Assembly: GCF_000498395.2 (NCBI RefSeq)
Contig: NZ_CP010979.1
Location: 3,038,001 to 3,102,000 of the forward strand
Length of the DNA: 64,000 bases
Direction of reading: 5' to 3'
Origin: Pseudomonas putida S13.1.2
GTDB taxonomy: Bacteria; Pseudomonadota; Gammaproteobacteria; Pseudomonadales; Pseudomonadaceae
Both the position numbers and the translations under genes were made by a program. The notes under the pieces are model-generated. The model saw nothing but the letters and a program-made list of their open reading frames with translations. It ran no database searches and was not told the origin of the DNA. This document shows, piece by piece, positions 32,006 through 40,805 of the stretch (position 1 is the first letter of the stretch; the number at the start of each line of letters is the position of its first letter).

Positions 32006-34117
32006 TTGAAACGTCATCTCCCTGCCCGCCTCTTGCTGGTCGGCGCATGCAGCGCCATGCCTGTCGTTCATGCCGCCGACAACCTCACCCTGCCCGCGAC
32101 CCAGATCGACAGCACGAGCGAAGTGGTGGATGGCGTGAGCCAGGGCTACGAAGGCAGGGCCTCATCCAGCACCACCAAACTGGGCCTGACCGACAAGCAG
32201 ACCCCGCAGGGCGTGACAACTATCACCCGCCAGGCGCTGGACGATTTCAAGATCACCGGTATCAAGGACGCACTGCGCGCAGCACCGTCGGTAACCGTCG
32301 AGCAAACCGAAACCGACCGGACCGAATTCACTTCGCGTGGTTTCGACATCGACACCTTCGAGTACGACGGCATGGGCTTGCCTTTCGTAAGCAGCACGTT
32401 GGTAGGTGACCAGGACCTGGCCGAGTACGAGCAGATTGACGTGTTGCACGGCGCCAATGGCTTGATGAGTGGTGCCGGCAACCCGTCGGCCACGGTCAAC
32501 TTCGTGCGTAAACGCCCGACAGATACCTTCCAGGCGCAGGTCGACACCAGCGTCGGCTCGTGGGACAGCCGCCGTATCGACGTCGATGTTGCAGGCCCGC
32601 TGACCGAAAGCGGCAATGTGCGCGGGCGCTTCATCTACTCCCACGACAAGGGCAACTCATGGATGGACCGCTACAGCCACGAGCGCAACGTTGCTGCCGG
32701 CCTGCTGGCGTTCGATGTGTCCGACGCCGACACCGTGACCGTGGGCTTCTCCCAGCACAACAGTGATTCCAACGGCAGCACCTGGGGCAACCTGCCACTG
32801 GTGGACAATGACGGCAATGCCATCCACTACAGCGGGCGCAGCAACAGCATCGGCCAGCCGTGGACCTACTGGAACCTGCACACCCAGCGGGCCTTCGTCG
32901 AGCTGAAGCATGATTTCGGCAATGACTGGAACGCCACGCTCACGGCCACCGGGCAGCAGGAAAAGCAGAACACCAATATGCTTTATGTAGGTGGCGTCTC
33001 CGGTGATGTAGCCGACGCGTATGCCAACCACACCCGCAGCGAGGCCCACCAGTTGCTGGGCGAGGCCAAGGTGCAAGGCCCGTTCAGCCTGTTCGGGCGC
33101 GAGCACCAGTTGACCTTCGGGGCCGCGTACGGGCGCACGCATCAAAAAGGCCAGGAGTATGACGAAGACCTGGAGCACGGCAGTTTCTTCAACACTTCGT
33201 TCTCGGGCATCCTGGCGGGCAATACGCCTATGCCCTCGTTTGGCGTCACCAGTGACGACCTGGCGCAGAACTTCCAGGACACGCAAAAAAGCGTATTCGC
33301 CGGTGCGCGCTTCAGCCTGGCCGATAACCTGCACTGGATAGCCGGTGCACGCATGCTCAGCGCCGACGGCAAGGGTGAGAGCTACGGTTCAGAACACTCC
33401 ACGCGCGCCCATGGCAAAGTCACGCCCTACACCGGCCTGGTCTACGACCTGAACGAGGCATGGAGCATCTACGGCAGCTGGACCAAAATCTACAACCCGC
33501 AGTACAACGTGGTCGGTACCGACGGCAAGCTGCTCGACCCACTGGAAGGCAAGAGCATGGAAGTGGGCGTAAAAGGCAGCGTGATGGACGAGCGCCTGCA
33601 CCTGACCGCTGCGCTGTTCAAGACCGAGCAGCGCAACGTGGCCGTGGATGCCGGGTTCGACGGGGTTCAAGAGGTTTACACACCGGGCGACTTCAAGAGC
33701 CACGGCGTAGAGTTGCAGGCATCCGGCGAAGTGGCGCCAGGCCTCGACCTGCTCGCCGGCTACACCTATGTACGTATTGACGATGACAACGGCGAGCGTG
33801 CGCGCAAATATGTGCCGGCCCACAGCTTGCGCGGCATGGTCACTTACCGCTTGCCGACCCTGCCACAGATGAAGGTTGGCGCCCGTGTCAGCTGGCAGAC
33901 CGGCGTCGAGAACGACACCAACAGCGCCATCCACCAGAACGCCTACGGCCTGGTTGACCTGATGACCAGCTACGACATTGACAGCAACTGGAGCACGTCG
34001 CTGAACCTGAACAATGTCACCGACCGCAAATACCTGCTGTCGCTGTACAACAACGCGACAACCGCCAGCTACGGTGCACCGCGCAACCTGACGGCTTCGG
34101 TGACCTGGAAGTATTGA
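32006..34117 (+). CDS. TonB-dependent siderophore receptor without signalling domain
   Basis: 703 residues. Signal peptide RLLLVGACSAMPVVHAAD, then a plug (TPQGVTTITRQALDDFKITG, TSRGFDIDTFEYDGMGLPF, VLHGANGLMSGAGNPSATVN) and a barrel ending in TASVTWKY with a terminal aromatic. The plug wording is nearest the FhuE (coprogen/hydroxamate) group. There is no STN domain, so control is probably by Fur alone. The frame has no in-frame ATG near the signal peptide; the TTG at 32006, eight bases after AGGA, gives a good signal sequence. It lies alone, without transport genes. Confidence 0.88.
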   Translation: MKRHLPARLLLVGACSAMPVVHAADNLTLPATQIDSTSEVVDGVSQGYEGRASSSTTKLGLTDKQTPQGVTTITRQALDDFKITGIKDALRAAPSVTVEQTETDRTEFTSRGFDIDTFEYDGMGLPFVSSTLVGDQDLAEYEQIDVLHGANGLMSGAGNPSATVNFVRKRPTDTFQAQVDTSVGSWDSRRIDVDVAGPLTESGNVRGRFIYSHDKGNSWMDRYSHERNVAAGLLAFDVSDADTVTVGFSQHNSDSNGSTWGNLPLVDNDGNAIHYSGRSNSIGQPWTYWNLHTQRAFVELKHDFGNDWNATLTATGQQEKQNTNMLYVGGVSGDVADAYANHTRSEAHQLLGEAKVQGPFSLFGREHQLTFGAAYGRTHQKGQEYDEDLEHGSFFNTSFSGILAGNTPMPSFGVTSDDLAQNFQDTQKSVFAGARFSLADNLHWIAGARMLSADGKGESYGSEHSTRAHGKVTPYTGLVYDLNEAWSIYGSWTKIYNPQYNVVGTDGKLLDPLEGKSMEVGVKGSVMDERLHLTAALFKTEQRNVAVDAGFDGVQEVYTPGDFKSHGVELQASGEVAPGLDLLAGYTYVRIDDDNGERARKYVPAHSLRGMVTYRLPTLPQMKVGARVSWQTGVENDTNSAIHQNAYGLVDLMTSYDIDSNWSTSLNLNNVTDRKYLLSLYNNATTASYGAPRNLTASVTWKY

Positions 34118-34222
34118 CCCCGCCCGTACTGTGTAGCGGCGCACTGAACGGCATCCAGTGATGGCCCTGGCGCCATTCAGGTAAGCTCAGCCCCTGCAAT
34201 GCAACTATCAAGGACGGTATCC

Positions 34223-34783
34223 ATGCATTCACTGACTGACGAGCAGTTACTGGCGATCATCCGCGAGAACCCGGTAAACCGGGCACTCCTGGCGGTGCTG
34301 GCAACGCTGGATATCCCCCACTGCATGCTGGTGGCAGGCGCCCTGTTCCAGACCTTCTGGAACCACCGCGCAGGGCTGCCTGCCGGCTGGGGCATCAAGG
34401 ACTATGACATCGCCTACTTTGACGCCGATGTGTCCTGGGAGGCAGAGGACCGGGTTATCACCAGGGTGCAGCAGGCCTGCGCGCACTTGGGCGTCAACGT
34501 GGAAGTGCGCAACCAGGCCCGCGTCCACCTGTGGTACCAGGGGAAATTCGGCGGTGCTTATTCGCCATTGCTCAAGGTCACGGATGGCATCGACCGCTAC
34601 CTGATCCGCTCGACCTGCCTTGGGGTTGATGTGTGCACGGGCACGTTGTACAGCACCCATGGCCTGGATGATCTGCAGCACGATCTGCTGAAGATGAACG
34701 AGCTGAACCCACGGCCAGGCTTGTTCAGGGAAAAAGCCGCCAGCTACCGGGAGCGTTGGCCATGGCTTGTCTTGGTCGAGTGA
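34223..34783 (+). CDS. nucleotidyltransferase family protein
   Basis: 186 residues. The core GALFQTFWNHRAGLPAGWGIKDYDIAYFD contains a D-x-D-like pair and fits the family of small nucleotidyltransferase-like proteins (formerly DUF925). A further segment, RVHLWYQGKFGGAYSPL, is also typical. The substrate is unknown. The ATG at 34223 follows AAGGA. Confidence 0.78.
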   Translation: MHSLTDEQLLAIIRENPVNRALLAVLATLDIPHCMLVAGALFQTFWNHRAGLPAGWGIKDYDIAYFDADVSWEAEDRVITRVQQACAHLGVNVEVRNQARVHLWYQGKFGGAYSPLLKVTDGIDRYLIRSTCLGVDVCTGTLYSTHGLDDLQHDLLKMNELNPRPGLFREKAASYRERWPWLVLVE

Positions 34784-34797
34784 CCAGAATGCTCAAG

Positions 34798-35355
34798 CTA
34801 GTGTCCGGTTTTCGACCCGCTGAACCAGTCACTGCGTGTCAGCTCCCATACCTCGACCTGCATTGGCCCAGAAACAAAATATCCATCGCGGGTACTCACC
34901 CTACGCATGCCCTCATGCTCTGAAACCTTGCGCGAGGCATGGTTGGCAACGGCTTTGGGAACCTGCATGAGCGGGCGTGACAACGCCTCGAACCAATAGG
35001 CGTTGATGACCCTGCAGGCTTCGCGCATGTAGCCCATGCCCCACCACTGCGGCGCAAGCCAGAAGCCTCTGTTGTTCCCAGGCTGCTCATACAAACTGAT
35101 GCTGCCAATGGTGCACTCAGCCTCGTTGCGCAGGCGGATCATCCAGTGCCATTCACGGCCCGCAGCCATGGCAGGCAGGGCAATATCCCGCACATAGACC
35201 AGCGCACCGTCTTCCGGATATGGCCATGGGACGCGACGATCGAGGTAGCGGACAACTTCCCATTGCGGGAACAACTTCTGGATTGCAGGTGCATCCTCCA
35301 GTCGCAGGGGCGTGAGTACAAGGCGATCGGTATACAGCGTCGGCAGGCAATCCAT
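34798..35355 (-). CDS. GNAT family N-acetyltransferase (RimJ/RimL-like)
   Basis: 185 residues. It opens with LYTDRLVLTPLRLEDAPAIQ, typical of RimJ-like acetyltransferases, and the acetyl-CoA region is GFWLAPQWWGMGYMREACRVINAYWF followed by NHASRKVSEHEGMRRVS. The substrate is not readable. It is convergent with the nucleotidyltransferase gene, 14 bases away. Confidence 0.87.
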   Translation of the reverse strand: MDCLPTLYTDRLVLTPLRLEDAPAIQKLFPQWEVVRYLDRRVPWPYPEDGALVYVRDIALPAMAAGREWHWMIRLRNEAECTIGSISLYEQPGNNRGFWLAPQWWGMGYMREACRVINAYWFEALSRPLMQVPKAVANHASRKVSEHEGMRRVSTRDGYFVSGPMQVEVWELTRSDWFSGSKTGH

Positions 35356-35463
35356 GGCATTCGTTCCTGGGCATCCTTGTGGAAGCGTCTGATAGTCTGC
35401 GATGGGTCGTTTCTTGTCGAGCGGGATAACAGCTTACCTATGTGACCTGCATCCAAACGCCTC

Positions 35464-36018
35464 TCAGCTGAACACCCAAAGCACGCGGGTAGGCTTGTCG
35501 GTGAGGTTGGCGTAGCGAAAACTGGCGTGGGGTTGCAGTTGAAAACTGTCACTGGCGCGCAGCGTAACCGGCTCGCCGCCACCCAGCCACACAGTCAGCT
35601 CGCCTTCGAGCACGAAGCAGCCCTGCTCCGAGCTGTCGTCCAGGTACTCCTCGCCACTGCTGGCGCCCGGTTCCAGGTGGCTATCGAGCATGGAGAAGGC
35701 CCCCGTTATCGTGGGGGATGCCAGCACATCGGTGATGCCACCGGCCAGGTGCAGCGTGCGCCGCTCGTGAGGGCGGGTGACCCAGTCGAGCTCGCGGGGC
35801 TTGTCCAGCTTGTAAAAGTAGGCGGTCGAGACGCCGAGTTCTTCGCTGATGGCTGTGAGGTCGGCCACAGTTGGGCGCGATACGCCGCGTTCGACCTGGG
35901 ACAGAAAACCCACCGAACGGCCGATACGCTGCGCCAGCTCGCCCAGCGTCAGGCCTTTGAACTTGCGCAGGTCGCGAATCAGTACTGCCAGGCCTTCGAT
36001 TTCTTCGTGCACTTTCAT
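35464..36018 (-). CDS. XRE-cupin transcriptional regulator (PuuR-like), copy 1
   Basis: 184 residues. The N-terminal helix-turn-helix (LTLGELAQRIGRSVGFLSQV) is followed by a C-terminal cupin (GAFSMLDSHLEPGASSGEEY, GCFVLEGELTVWLGGGEPVT). PuuR-type regulators control putrescine/gamma-glutamyl polyamine genes. A near-duplicate lies at 40038-40592, and the two bracket spuC-puuD-puuA. REP elements separate this copy from spuC, so it is probably transcribed on its own. Confidence 0.9.
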   Translation of the reverse strand: MKVHEEIEGLAVLIRDLRKFKGLTLGELAQRIGRSVGFLSQVERGVSRPTVADLTAISEELGVSTAYFYKLDKPRELDWVTRPHERRTLHLAGGITDVLASPTITGAFSMLDSHLEPGASSGEEYLDDSSEQGCFVLEGELTVWLGGGEPVTLRASDSFQLQPHASFRYANLTDKPTRVLWVFS

Positions 36019-36141
36019 AGTTGAATCGCGACTTTCGGACGGGAAAATAATGCCCTGAAAAGTACATGATTCATCTCACAAAGCAAATTGCTTGCAGGAT
36101 TTGCTGCCTGTGAGGCAAGCAATCTGGGGCCTTCCAGATTG

Positions 36142-36380
36142 CCGGGGCTGCTGTGCAGCCCATCGCCGGCAAGCCGGGCTCCCACAAGTACGGTGCCAAC
36201 CTCAAGCATTGCGCTGGCCCTGTGGGAGCGGGTTCACCCGCGAAGAATCCAACCCGGTGTATGGCACCGGCTTTGCCGGTGTTCACGGCTAAAGCCCACA
36301 CAGGTAGAGCGCATGTCTCAAGAACAGCGCGGCCCCTGTGGGAGCTGGCTTGCCGGCGATGGGCTGCGGAGCAGCCCCGG
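36142..36380. repeat. cluster of REP-like elements upstream of XRE copy 1
   Basis: Three elements fall in this stretch: GGGGCTGCTGTGCAGCCCAT with AAGCCGGGCTCCCACAAG (36145-36187), CTGTGGGAGCGGGTTCACCC (36219-36239) with a nearby hairpin CACCGGCTTTGCCGGTG (36265-36281), and CTGTGGGAGCTGGCTTGCCG ending in GCTGCGGAGCAGCCCC (36335-36378). The last ends 6 bases from the spuC stop codon. Nothing else is seen in the 367-base gap apart from the promoter region of the regulator. Confidence 0.72.
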
Positions 36381-36385
36381 TGTCT

Positions 36386-37744
36386 TCAGCGGACAGCCTC
36401 GTAAGTCAGGTCCAGGCACTTGCGGGCTTTTTCCACCAGCTCGTCGATCTCTTCGATGCTGATCACCAGCGGCGGCGCAATGATCATGGTGTCGCCCACG
36501 GCGCGCATGATCAGGCCGTTTTCGAAGCAGTGCTGGCGGCAGATCATGCCGACACCTTTGCCTTCGTAACGGGCGCGGGTGGCCTTGTCTTTCACCAGCT
36601 CGATTGCGCCGAGCATGCCCAGGCCGCGCACTTCACCTACCAGCGGGTGGTCAGCCAGTTCGCGCAGGCGTTGTTGCAGATATGGCGCGGTTTTATCGTG
36701 CACCTGCGGGATGATCTGCTCGTCACGCAGGATGCGCAGGTTCTCCAGGCCCACTGCAGCCGCCACCGGGTGGCCAGAATAGGTGAAGCCGTGGTTGAAG
36801 TCGCCGCCCTCGCTGATGACCTTGGCCACTTCGTCACGCACAATCACCCCGCCCATTGGGATGTAACCAGAGGTCAGGCCCTTGGCAATGGTCATCAGGT
36901 CGGGCTTGAGGTCGTAGTAGTCGGTACCGAACCACTCACCGGTGCGGCCAAAACCGCAAATCACTTCGTCGGCAACGAACAGGATGTCGTACCTGGCCAG
37001 GATTTCCTTGACCTTCGGCCAGTAGGTTTGCGGGGGAATGATCACGCCACCGGCGCCCTGGATCGGCTCGGCGATGAAGGCGGCAACGTTGTCCACGCCA
37101 ACTTCAAGGATCTTCTTCTCCAACTGCTCGGCCGCCCACACGCCGAAGTCGGCCTCGGTCATGTCGCCGCCTTCGCCGAACCAGTACGGCTGTGGGATGT
37201 GCACGATATCCGGGATCACCCCGCCCTGCTGGTGCATGCCGCTCATGCCACCCAAGGCTGCGCCCGCCACGGTCGAGCCGTGGTAACCGTTGATGCGGCC
37301 AATGATGACGTTCTTGTTCTTCTTGCCCTTCAGCGCCCAGTAATGGCGCACCATGCGCAGCACGGTGTCGTTGCCTTCGGAGCCGGAGCCGGTGAAGAAC
37401 ACATGGTTCATGCCTTGCGGCGCCACATCGGCGATTGCCTTGGCCAGCTCCAGCGCAGGCGGGTGCGCGGTCTGGAAGAACAGGTTGTAGTAAGGCAGCT
37501 GCTTCATCTGCTGGCTGGCAACGTCGGCAAGCTCATCGCGGCCGTAGCCGACCGCCACGCACCACAGGCCCGCCATGCCATCGAGAATCTTGTTGCCCTC
37601 GCTGTCCCACAGGTACACGCCCTTGGCCGAGGTGATGATGCGCGGGCCTTTCTCGGCCAGTTGTTTGACATCGCTGAACGGGGCCAGGTGGTGGTCGCGG
37701 CTCATCGATTGCCAGGCAAGGGTCTGCGAATTCTTTTCACTCAT
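36386..37744 (-). CDS. spuC: putrescine/polyamine--pyruvate aminotransferase
   Basis: 452 residues, class III PLP aminotransferase. Typical segments are [20 protein letters not shown], the catalytic stretch [20 protein letters not shown], and the PLP lysine in [18 protein letters not shown]. The N-terminus [20 protein letters not shown] is that of SpuC-like enzymes, which deaminate putrescine and related amines with pyruvate. It is the last gene of the puuA-puuD-spuC row. A perfect hairpin lies in the gap before it. Confidence 0.92.
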   Translation of the reverse strand: MSEKNSQTLAWQSMSRDHHLAPFSDVKQLAEKGPRIITSAKGVYLWDSEGNKILDGMAGLWCVAVGYGRDELADVASQQMKQLPYYNLFFQTAHPPALELAKAIADVAPQGMNHVFFTGSGSEGNDTVLRMVRHYWALKGKKNKNVIIGRINGYHGSTVAGAALGGMSGMHQQGGVIPDIVHIPQPYWFGEGGDMTEADFGVWAAEQLEKKILEVGVDNVAAFIAEPIQGAGGVIIPPQTYWPKVKEILARYDILFVADEVICGFGRTGEWFGTDYYDLKPDLMTIAKGLTSGYIPMGGVIVRDEVAKVISEGGDFNHGFTYSGHPVAAAVGLENLRILRDEQIIPQVHDKTAPYLQQRLRELADHPLVGEVRGLGMLGAIELVKDKATRARYEGKGVGMICRQHCFENGLIMRAVGDTMIIAPPLVISIEEIDELVEKARKCLDLTYEAVR

Positions 37745-37765
37745 TGACTTCTACTCCATCAGGTT

Positions 37766-37782
37766 GCGCAGCCAGGCTGCGC
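37766..37782. terminator. hairpin between puuD and spuC
   Basis: GCGCAGCC-A-GGCTGCGC forms a perfect stem within the 70-base gap. The T-rich side is on the plus strand, so on the transcribed minus strand it is more likely an RNA-stabilising or partly attenuating structure than a full terminator. Confidence 0.35.
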
Positions 37783-37814
37783 GGGTACTTTTTATAGTTG
37801 GGAACGGTCGGTGT

Positions 37815-38588
37815 TCAGGCCGACAGCAACAGCCTCTGGCGCAGTACCGAGCGATGCCGGCAGGCCTTGCCAAAGGATTGGAAGATGGTCAGGTAATGCG
37901 GGTTGTCCATGACCTGGAACTCGGGGTGCCATTGCACGGCCAGGGCAAAGCCCTTGCCGTTCTCGACCGAAATCGCTTCCACCAGGCCATCGGGTGCCAG
38001 CGCCTCCACCCGTAGCCCCGGGGCCAGTACATCGATGCCCTGGCCGTGGATGGAATTGACGTCGAAGACCGCCGGCAAGCCCATGCGATCGAGCATGCCG
38101 CCGGGCTCTACATGCATGGTGTGGCGCGGCCCATACTGCTTGTCGATGGGCTCACCCTTGCCTTCGCGGTGGTCCATGAACATGCCGGTCTCGTGGACCT
38201 TCTGGTGCAGGGTGCCGCCCAGTGCCACATTCATTTCCTGGAAGCCACGGCAAATGCCGAGCACCGGCACGCCGGCGGCGATGGCCGCACGCATCAGCGG
38301 CAACGTGGTGGCATCACGCAGCGGGTCGTGATGGGTGCCCTCTGCACTGGCGGGGCCGTTGTAGTGGAACGGCTCGATGTTGGACGGCGAACCGGTGAAG
38401 ATCAGCCCATCCACCACGTCGAGAATATCGGCGCTGCCCATCAGTTCACCCAGGCTGGGAATCACGATGGGCAGCCCACACGCTGCCTTGGCTGCCGCGC
38501 GCGCATACTTCTCGCTGATGGTCTGGGTTGCATGCAGCTCGATCATGCTGGTGCATGCGGTAATGCCGATAACGGGCACACGTGGCAT
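37815..38588 (-). CDS. puuD: gamma-glutamyl-gamma-aminobutyrate hydrolase (PuuD type)
   Basis: 257 residues, class I glutamine amidotransferase-like. The nucleophile elbow is VLGICRGFQEMNVALGG (Cys), and the catalytic histidine and glutamate lie in ALAVQWHPEFQ. The start IGITACTSMIELHATQTISE fits PuuD, which releases gamma-aminobutyrate from its glutamyl conjugate. ATG at 38588 is preceded by TCGGAGGAAGAT, a strong ribosome site; two upstream starts in frame are less good. It follows puuA with a gap of about 75 bases. Confidence 0.92.
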   Translation of the reverse strand: MPRVPVIGITACTSMIELHATQTISEKYARAAAKAACGLPIVIPSLGELMGSADILDVVDGLIFTGSPSNIEPFHYNGPASAEGTHHDPLRDATTLPLMRAAIAAGVPVLGICRGFQEMNVALGGTLHQKVHETGMFMDHREGKGEPIDKQYGPRHTMHVEPGGMLDRMGLPAVFDVNSIHGQGIDVLAPGLRVEALAPDGLVEAISVENGKGFALAVQWHPEFQVMDNPHYLTIFQSFGKACRHRSVLRQRLLLSA

Positions 38589-38663
38589 ATCTTCCTCCGA
38601 CAAATCCATATTGCGCGTTGTGTTGAAAGGGAGGGTGCAGCTTCGCAGTGCGAACCTCGGCAC

Positions 38664-40010
38664 CTACAGGAACCAGCGGTATTCGCGGGCATCGATGTGG
38701 CGCATGAAGTCCAGTTGCTCCTGGTATTTGTTTTCGCAATAAACCATCACGAACTCACTGCCCAGGCCTTCGTTGACCACCGGGTGGTGACGCATGGCGG
38801 CCAGGGCGCTCAGGGCATCCTTGGGGAAGTCGATGCCGCTCTGACGGTTTTCGTTCAGCGGGGCGATGGGCTCGACACCGCGGTCCAGGCCGTGCTCCAT
38901 GCCGGTCAGGATGGCCGCCAACACCAGGTACGGGTTGGCATCGGCACCGGCGATGCGGTGTTCGATGCGCAGGTTGCGCGGGTCGGACTCGGGGATGCGA
39001 ATGCACGCATCACGGTCTTCGAAGCCCCAGCTGGCCTTGCTCGCCGCGTTCACCATGGCGCCGTAGCGGCGGTAGGCATTGTGGTTGGGGGCGAAGATCG
39101 GCATGCAGTGCGGCAGCAGCTCCAGGCACCCCGCCACCGCATGGCGCAGCTTGCGCTGTTCAGCGCCGGCCAGGATGTTGTTGCCGGCAGCGTCATACAG
39201 GCTGACGTGCACATGCATGCCGCTGCCCGGCGCGTCCAGGTATGGCTTGCTCATGAAGCTGGCACGGTAGCCGTGTTTCATCGCGATACCACGGGTGCTG
39301 CGGCAGAACAGCGCCGACCAGTCCGCCGCGCTCAGGGCATCGTCGCTGTGGGAAAAGTTGATCTCGAACTGGCCGGGGCCCAGCTCTGCGGTAATGACGT
39401 TTGCCGGCACGCCCTGCTCGTTGGCGCCATCAACCATCTCGTGCAGCACCGACGAAAAACGTGATAGCCGCTCGATGTGCATGTTCGGCTGGTCATCTTC
39501 GTCCCCGGTGGCCGTGTCCCGTGGGTACTGTGGCAGGCCGTTGTCGAGCTTGCGGTCGAACAGGTAGAACTCCAGCTCGAAAGCCACCACCGGGCGGATG
39601 CCGCGTTTGGCCAGGCGCTGAATCACGCGGGCCAGCACTTCACGGGGCTCGAACTCGATAGGCTTGGCAGTGCCGTCGGAGGTAATGAGCATCTGGGCGA
39701 TGACTTCCTTTTCCCAACGCACCGGCTTCAGGGTACCTGGCACCAGGCGCCGGGCAGCATCCGGGTCACCGTCGGCAAAGCAGTAGTCACCAATCGGGTA
39801 GAGGCCACCCTGGGTGCCCAGCAGCACGCAATTCTGCGGCAGCTTCAGTGGCGCACCGGCTGCAACCTTTTCCAGCATGTCCATGGGGTAGCGCTTGCCG
39901 TAGAAGTGCCCGGGGATATCCAGCGCAATCAGGTCGACGTAACGAATTTCTGGGTGCTCCGCTCGGAACGAGCGCACTTCAGCCAGCAGATCCGGAAAGA
40001 TGACACTCAT
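38664..40010 (-). CDS. puuA: gamma-glutamylputrescine synthetase (glutamine synthetase family)
   Basis: 448 residues. Glutamine synthetase-like N- and C-domains are evident: VDLIALDIPGHFYGKRYPMD, FELEFYLFDRKL (metal glutamates), AELGPGQFEINFSHSDD, SGMHVHVSLYDAAGNNI and NLRIEHRIAGADANPYLVLA. This group joins glutamate to putrescine or other amines using ATP, the first step of the gamma-glutamyl route completed by PuuD. Pseudomonads hold several such paralogues with different amine preference, so the exact substrate is uncertain. XRE-cupin copy 2 lies 27 bases upstream on the same strand. Confidence 0.88.
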   Translation of the reverse strand: MSVIFPDLLAEVRSFRAEHPEIRYVDLIALDIPGHFYGKRYPMDMLEKVAAGAPLKLPQNCVLLGTQGGLYPIGDYCFADGDPDAARRLVPGTLKPVRWEKEVIAQMLITSDGTAKPIEFEPREVLARVIQRLAKRGIRPVVAFELEFYLFDRKLDNGLPQYPRDTATGDEDDQPNMHIERLSRFSSVLHEMVDGANEQGVPANVITAELGPGQFEINFSHSDDALSAADWSALFCRSTRGIAMKHGYRASFMSKPYLDAPGSGMHVHVSLYDAAGNNILAGAEQRKLRHAVAGCLELLPHCMPIFAPNHNAYRRYGAMVNAASKASWGFEDRDACIRIPESDPRNLRIEHRIAGADANPYLVLAAILTGMEHGLDRGVEPIAPLNENRQSGIDFPKDALSALAAMRHHPVVNEGLGSEFVMVYCENKYQEQLDFMRHIDAREYRWFL

Positions 40011-40037
40011 CTTCTTATCCTTGTGAGGTGAACGAAT

Positions 40038-40592
40038 TCAATTGAAGACCCAGAGCACGCGGGTGGGTTTTGCCGTCAGGTTGGCGTAACGAAACTGCGC
40101 GTGGGGTTGCACCTGGAAGCAGTCGTTGGCCTGCAGGGTCACGGCCTCGCCGTCGTCCAGCCATACCGTGAGTTCGCCCTCAAGCACGAAACAACCCTGC
40201 TCGGAACGGTCACTCAGGTACGCCTCGCCACTGGTGGCGCCAGGCTCCAGATGGCTGTCGAGCATGGAAAAGGCGCCGGCAATGGTGGGCGAAGCCAGCA
40301 CATCGGTAATGCCCGACTCCAGGTAAAGCGTGCGCCGCTCGTGGGGGCGCGTGACCCAACCAATGCTGCGGGGCTTGCTCAGGTTGTAGAAGTACGCGGT
40401 CGATACGCCGAGCGCTTCGCTGATGGCAGTGAGGTCCGCCACGGTAGGGCGCGAGACGCCGCGTTCAACCTGAGAGAGAAAACCTACCGAGCGGTTGATG
40501 CGCTCGGCCAGCTCGCCCAGGGTCAGGTTCTTGAATTTGCGCAGGTCGTGAATAAGGATCGCGAGGGCTTCAACCTCTTCGTGCATCTTCAT
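40038..40592 (-). CDS. XRE-cupin transcriptional regulator (PuuR-like), copy 2
   Basis: 184 residues from the ATG at 40592, exactly the length of copy 1 and alike along its whole length (for example SVGFLSQVERGVSRPTVADL in both). Helix-turn-helix LTLGELAERINRSVGFLSQV, cupin GAFSMLDSHLEPGATSGEAY. An in-frame ATG 13 codons upstream lies inside a palindrome and would add a tail copy 1 lacks, so it was not used. It heads the puuA-puuD-spuC row and probably represses it; operator-like palindromes lie just upstream. Confidence 0.9.
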   Translation of the reverse strand: MKMHEEVEALAILIHDLRKFKNLTLGELAERINRSVGFLSQVERGVSRPTVADLTAISEALGVSTAYFYNLSKPRSIGWVTRPHERRTLYLESGITDVLASPTIAGAFSMLDSHLEPGATSGEAYLSDRSEQGCFVLEGELTVWLDDGEAVTLQANDCFQVQPHAQFRYANLTAKPTRVLWVFN

Positions 40593-40622
40593 CGATTGGG
40601 CTGCCGTGAAATTTTTAGAGTT

Positions 40623-40654
40623 ATTTTTCATGAAAAATTACATGAAAATTTTCA
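40623..40654. promoter_or_regulatory. paired palindromic operators upstream of XRE copy 2
   Basis: Two perfect palindromes stand side by side: ATTTTTCATGAAAAAT (40623-40638) and TGAAAATTTTCA (40643-40654), with a further half site GTGAAATTTTT at 40605-40615. Their spacing of about 18 bases centre to centre and place before the regulator suggest autoregulation by copy 1 or 2. Confidence 0.6.
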
Positions 40655-40805
40655 CGAGTCAAGCCGAACCCTGAATTTGGGCAGCAACGAACAGAGGGTT
40701 TGGGGTGCAAGGATCCGGATTGGCAACGGTGCCGCGGGTTTCTTTAAAGGTGCTCAGGGAGTAGCCTCGGCGGTGAATCTTCCCAGCCCGGCCATTGCCC
40801 TCGTC

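Noticed and set aside
36265..36281. Hairpin CACCGGCTTTGCCGGTG as a small RNA or riboswitch
   Set aside because: It is a short simple stem among REP fragments with no conserved aptamer-like features.
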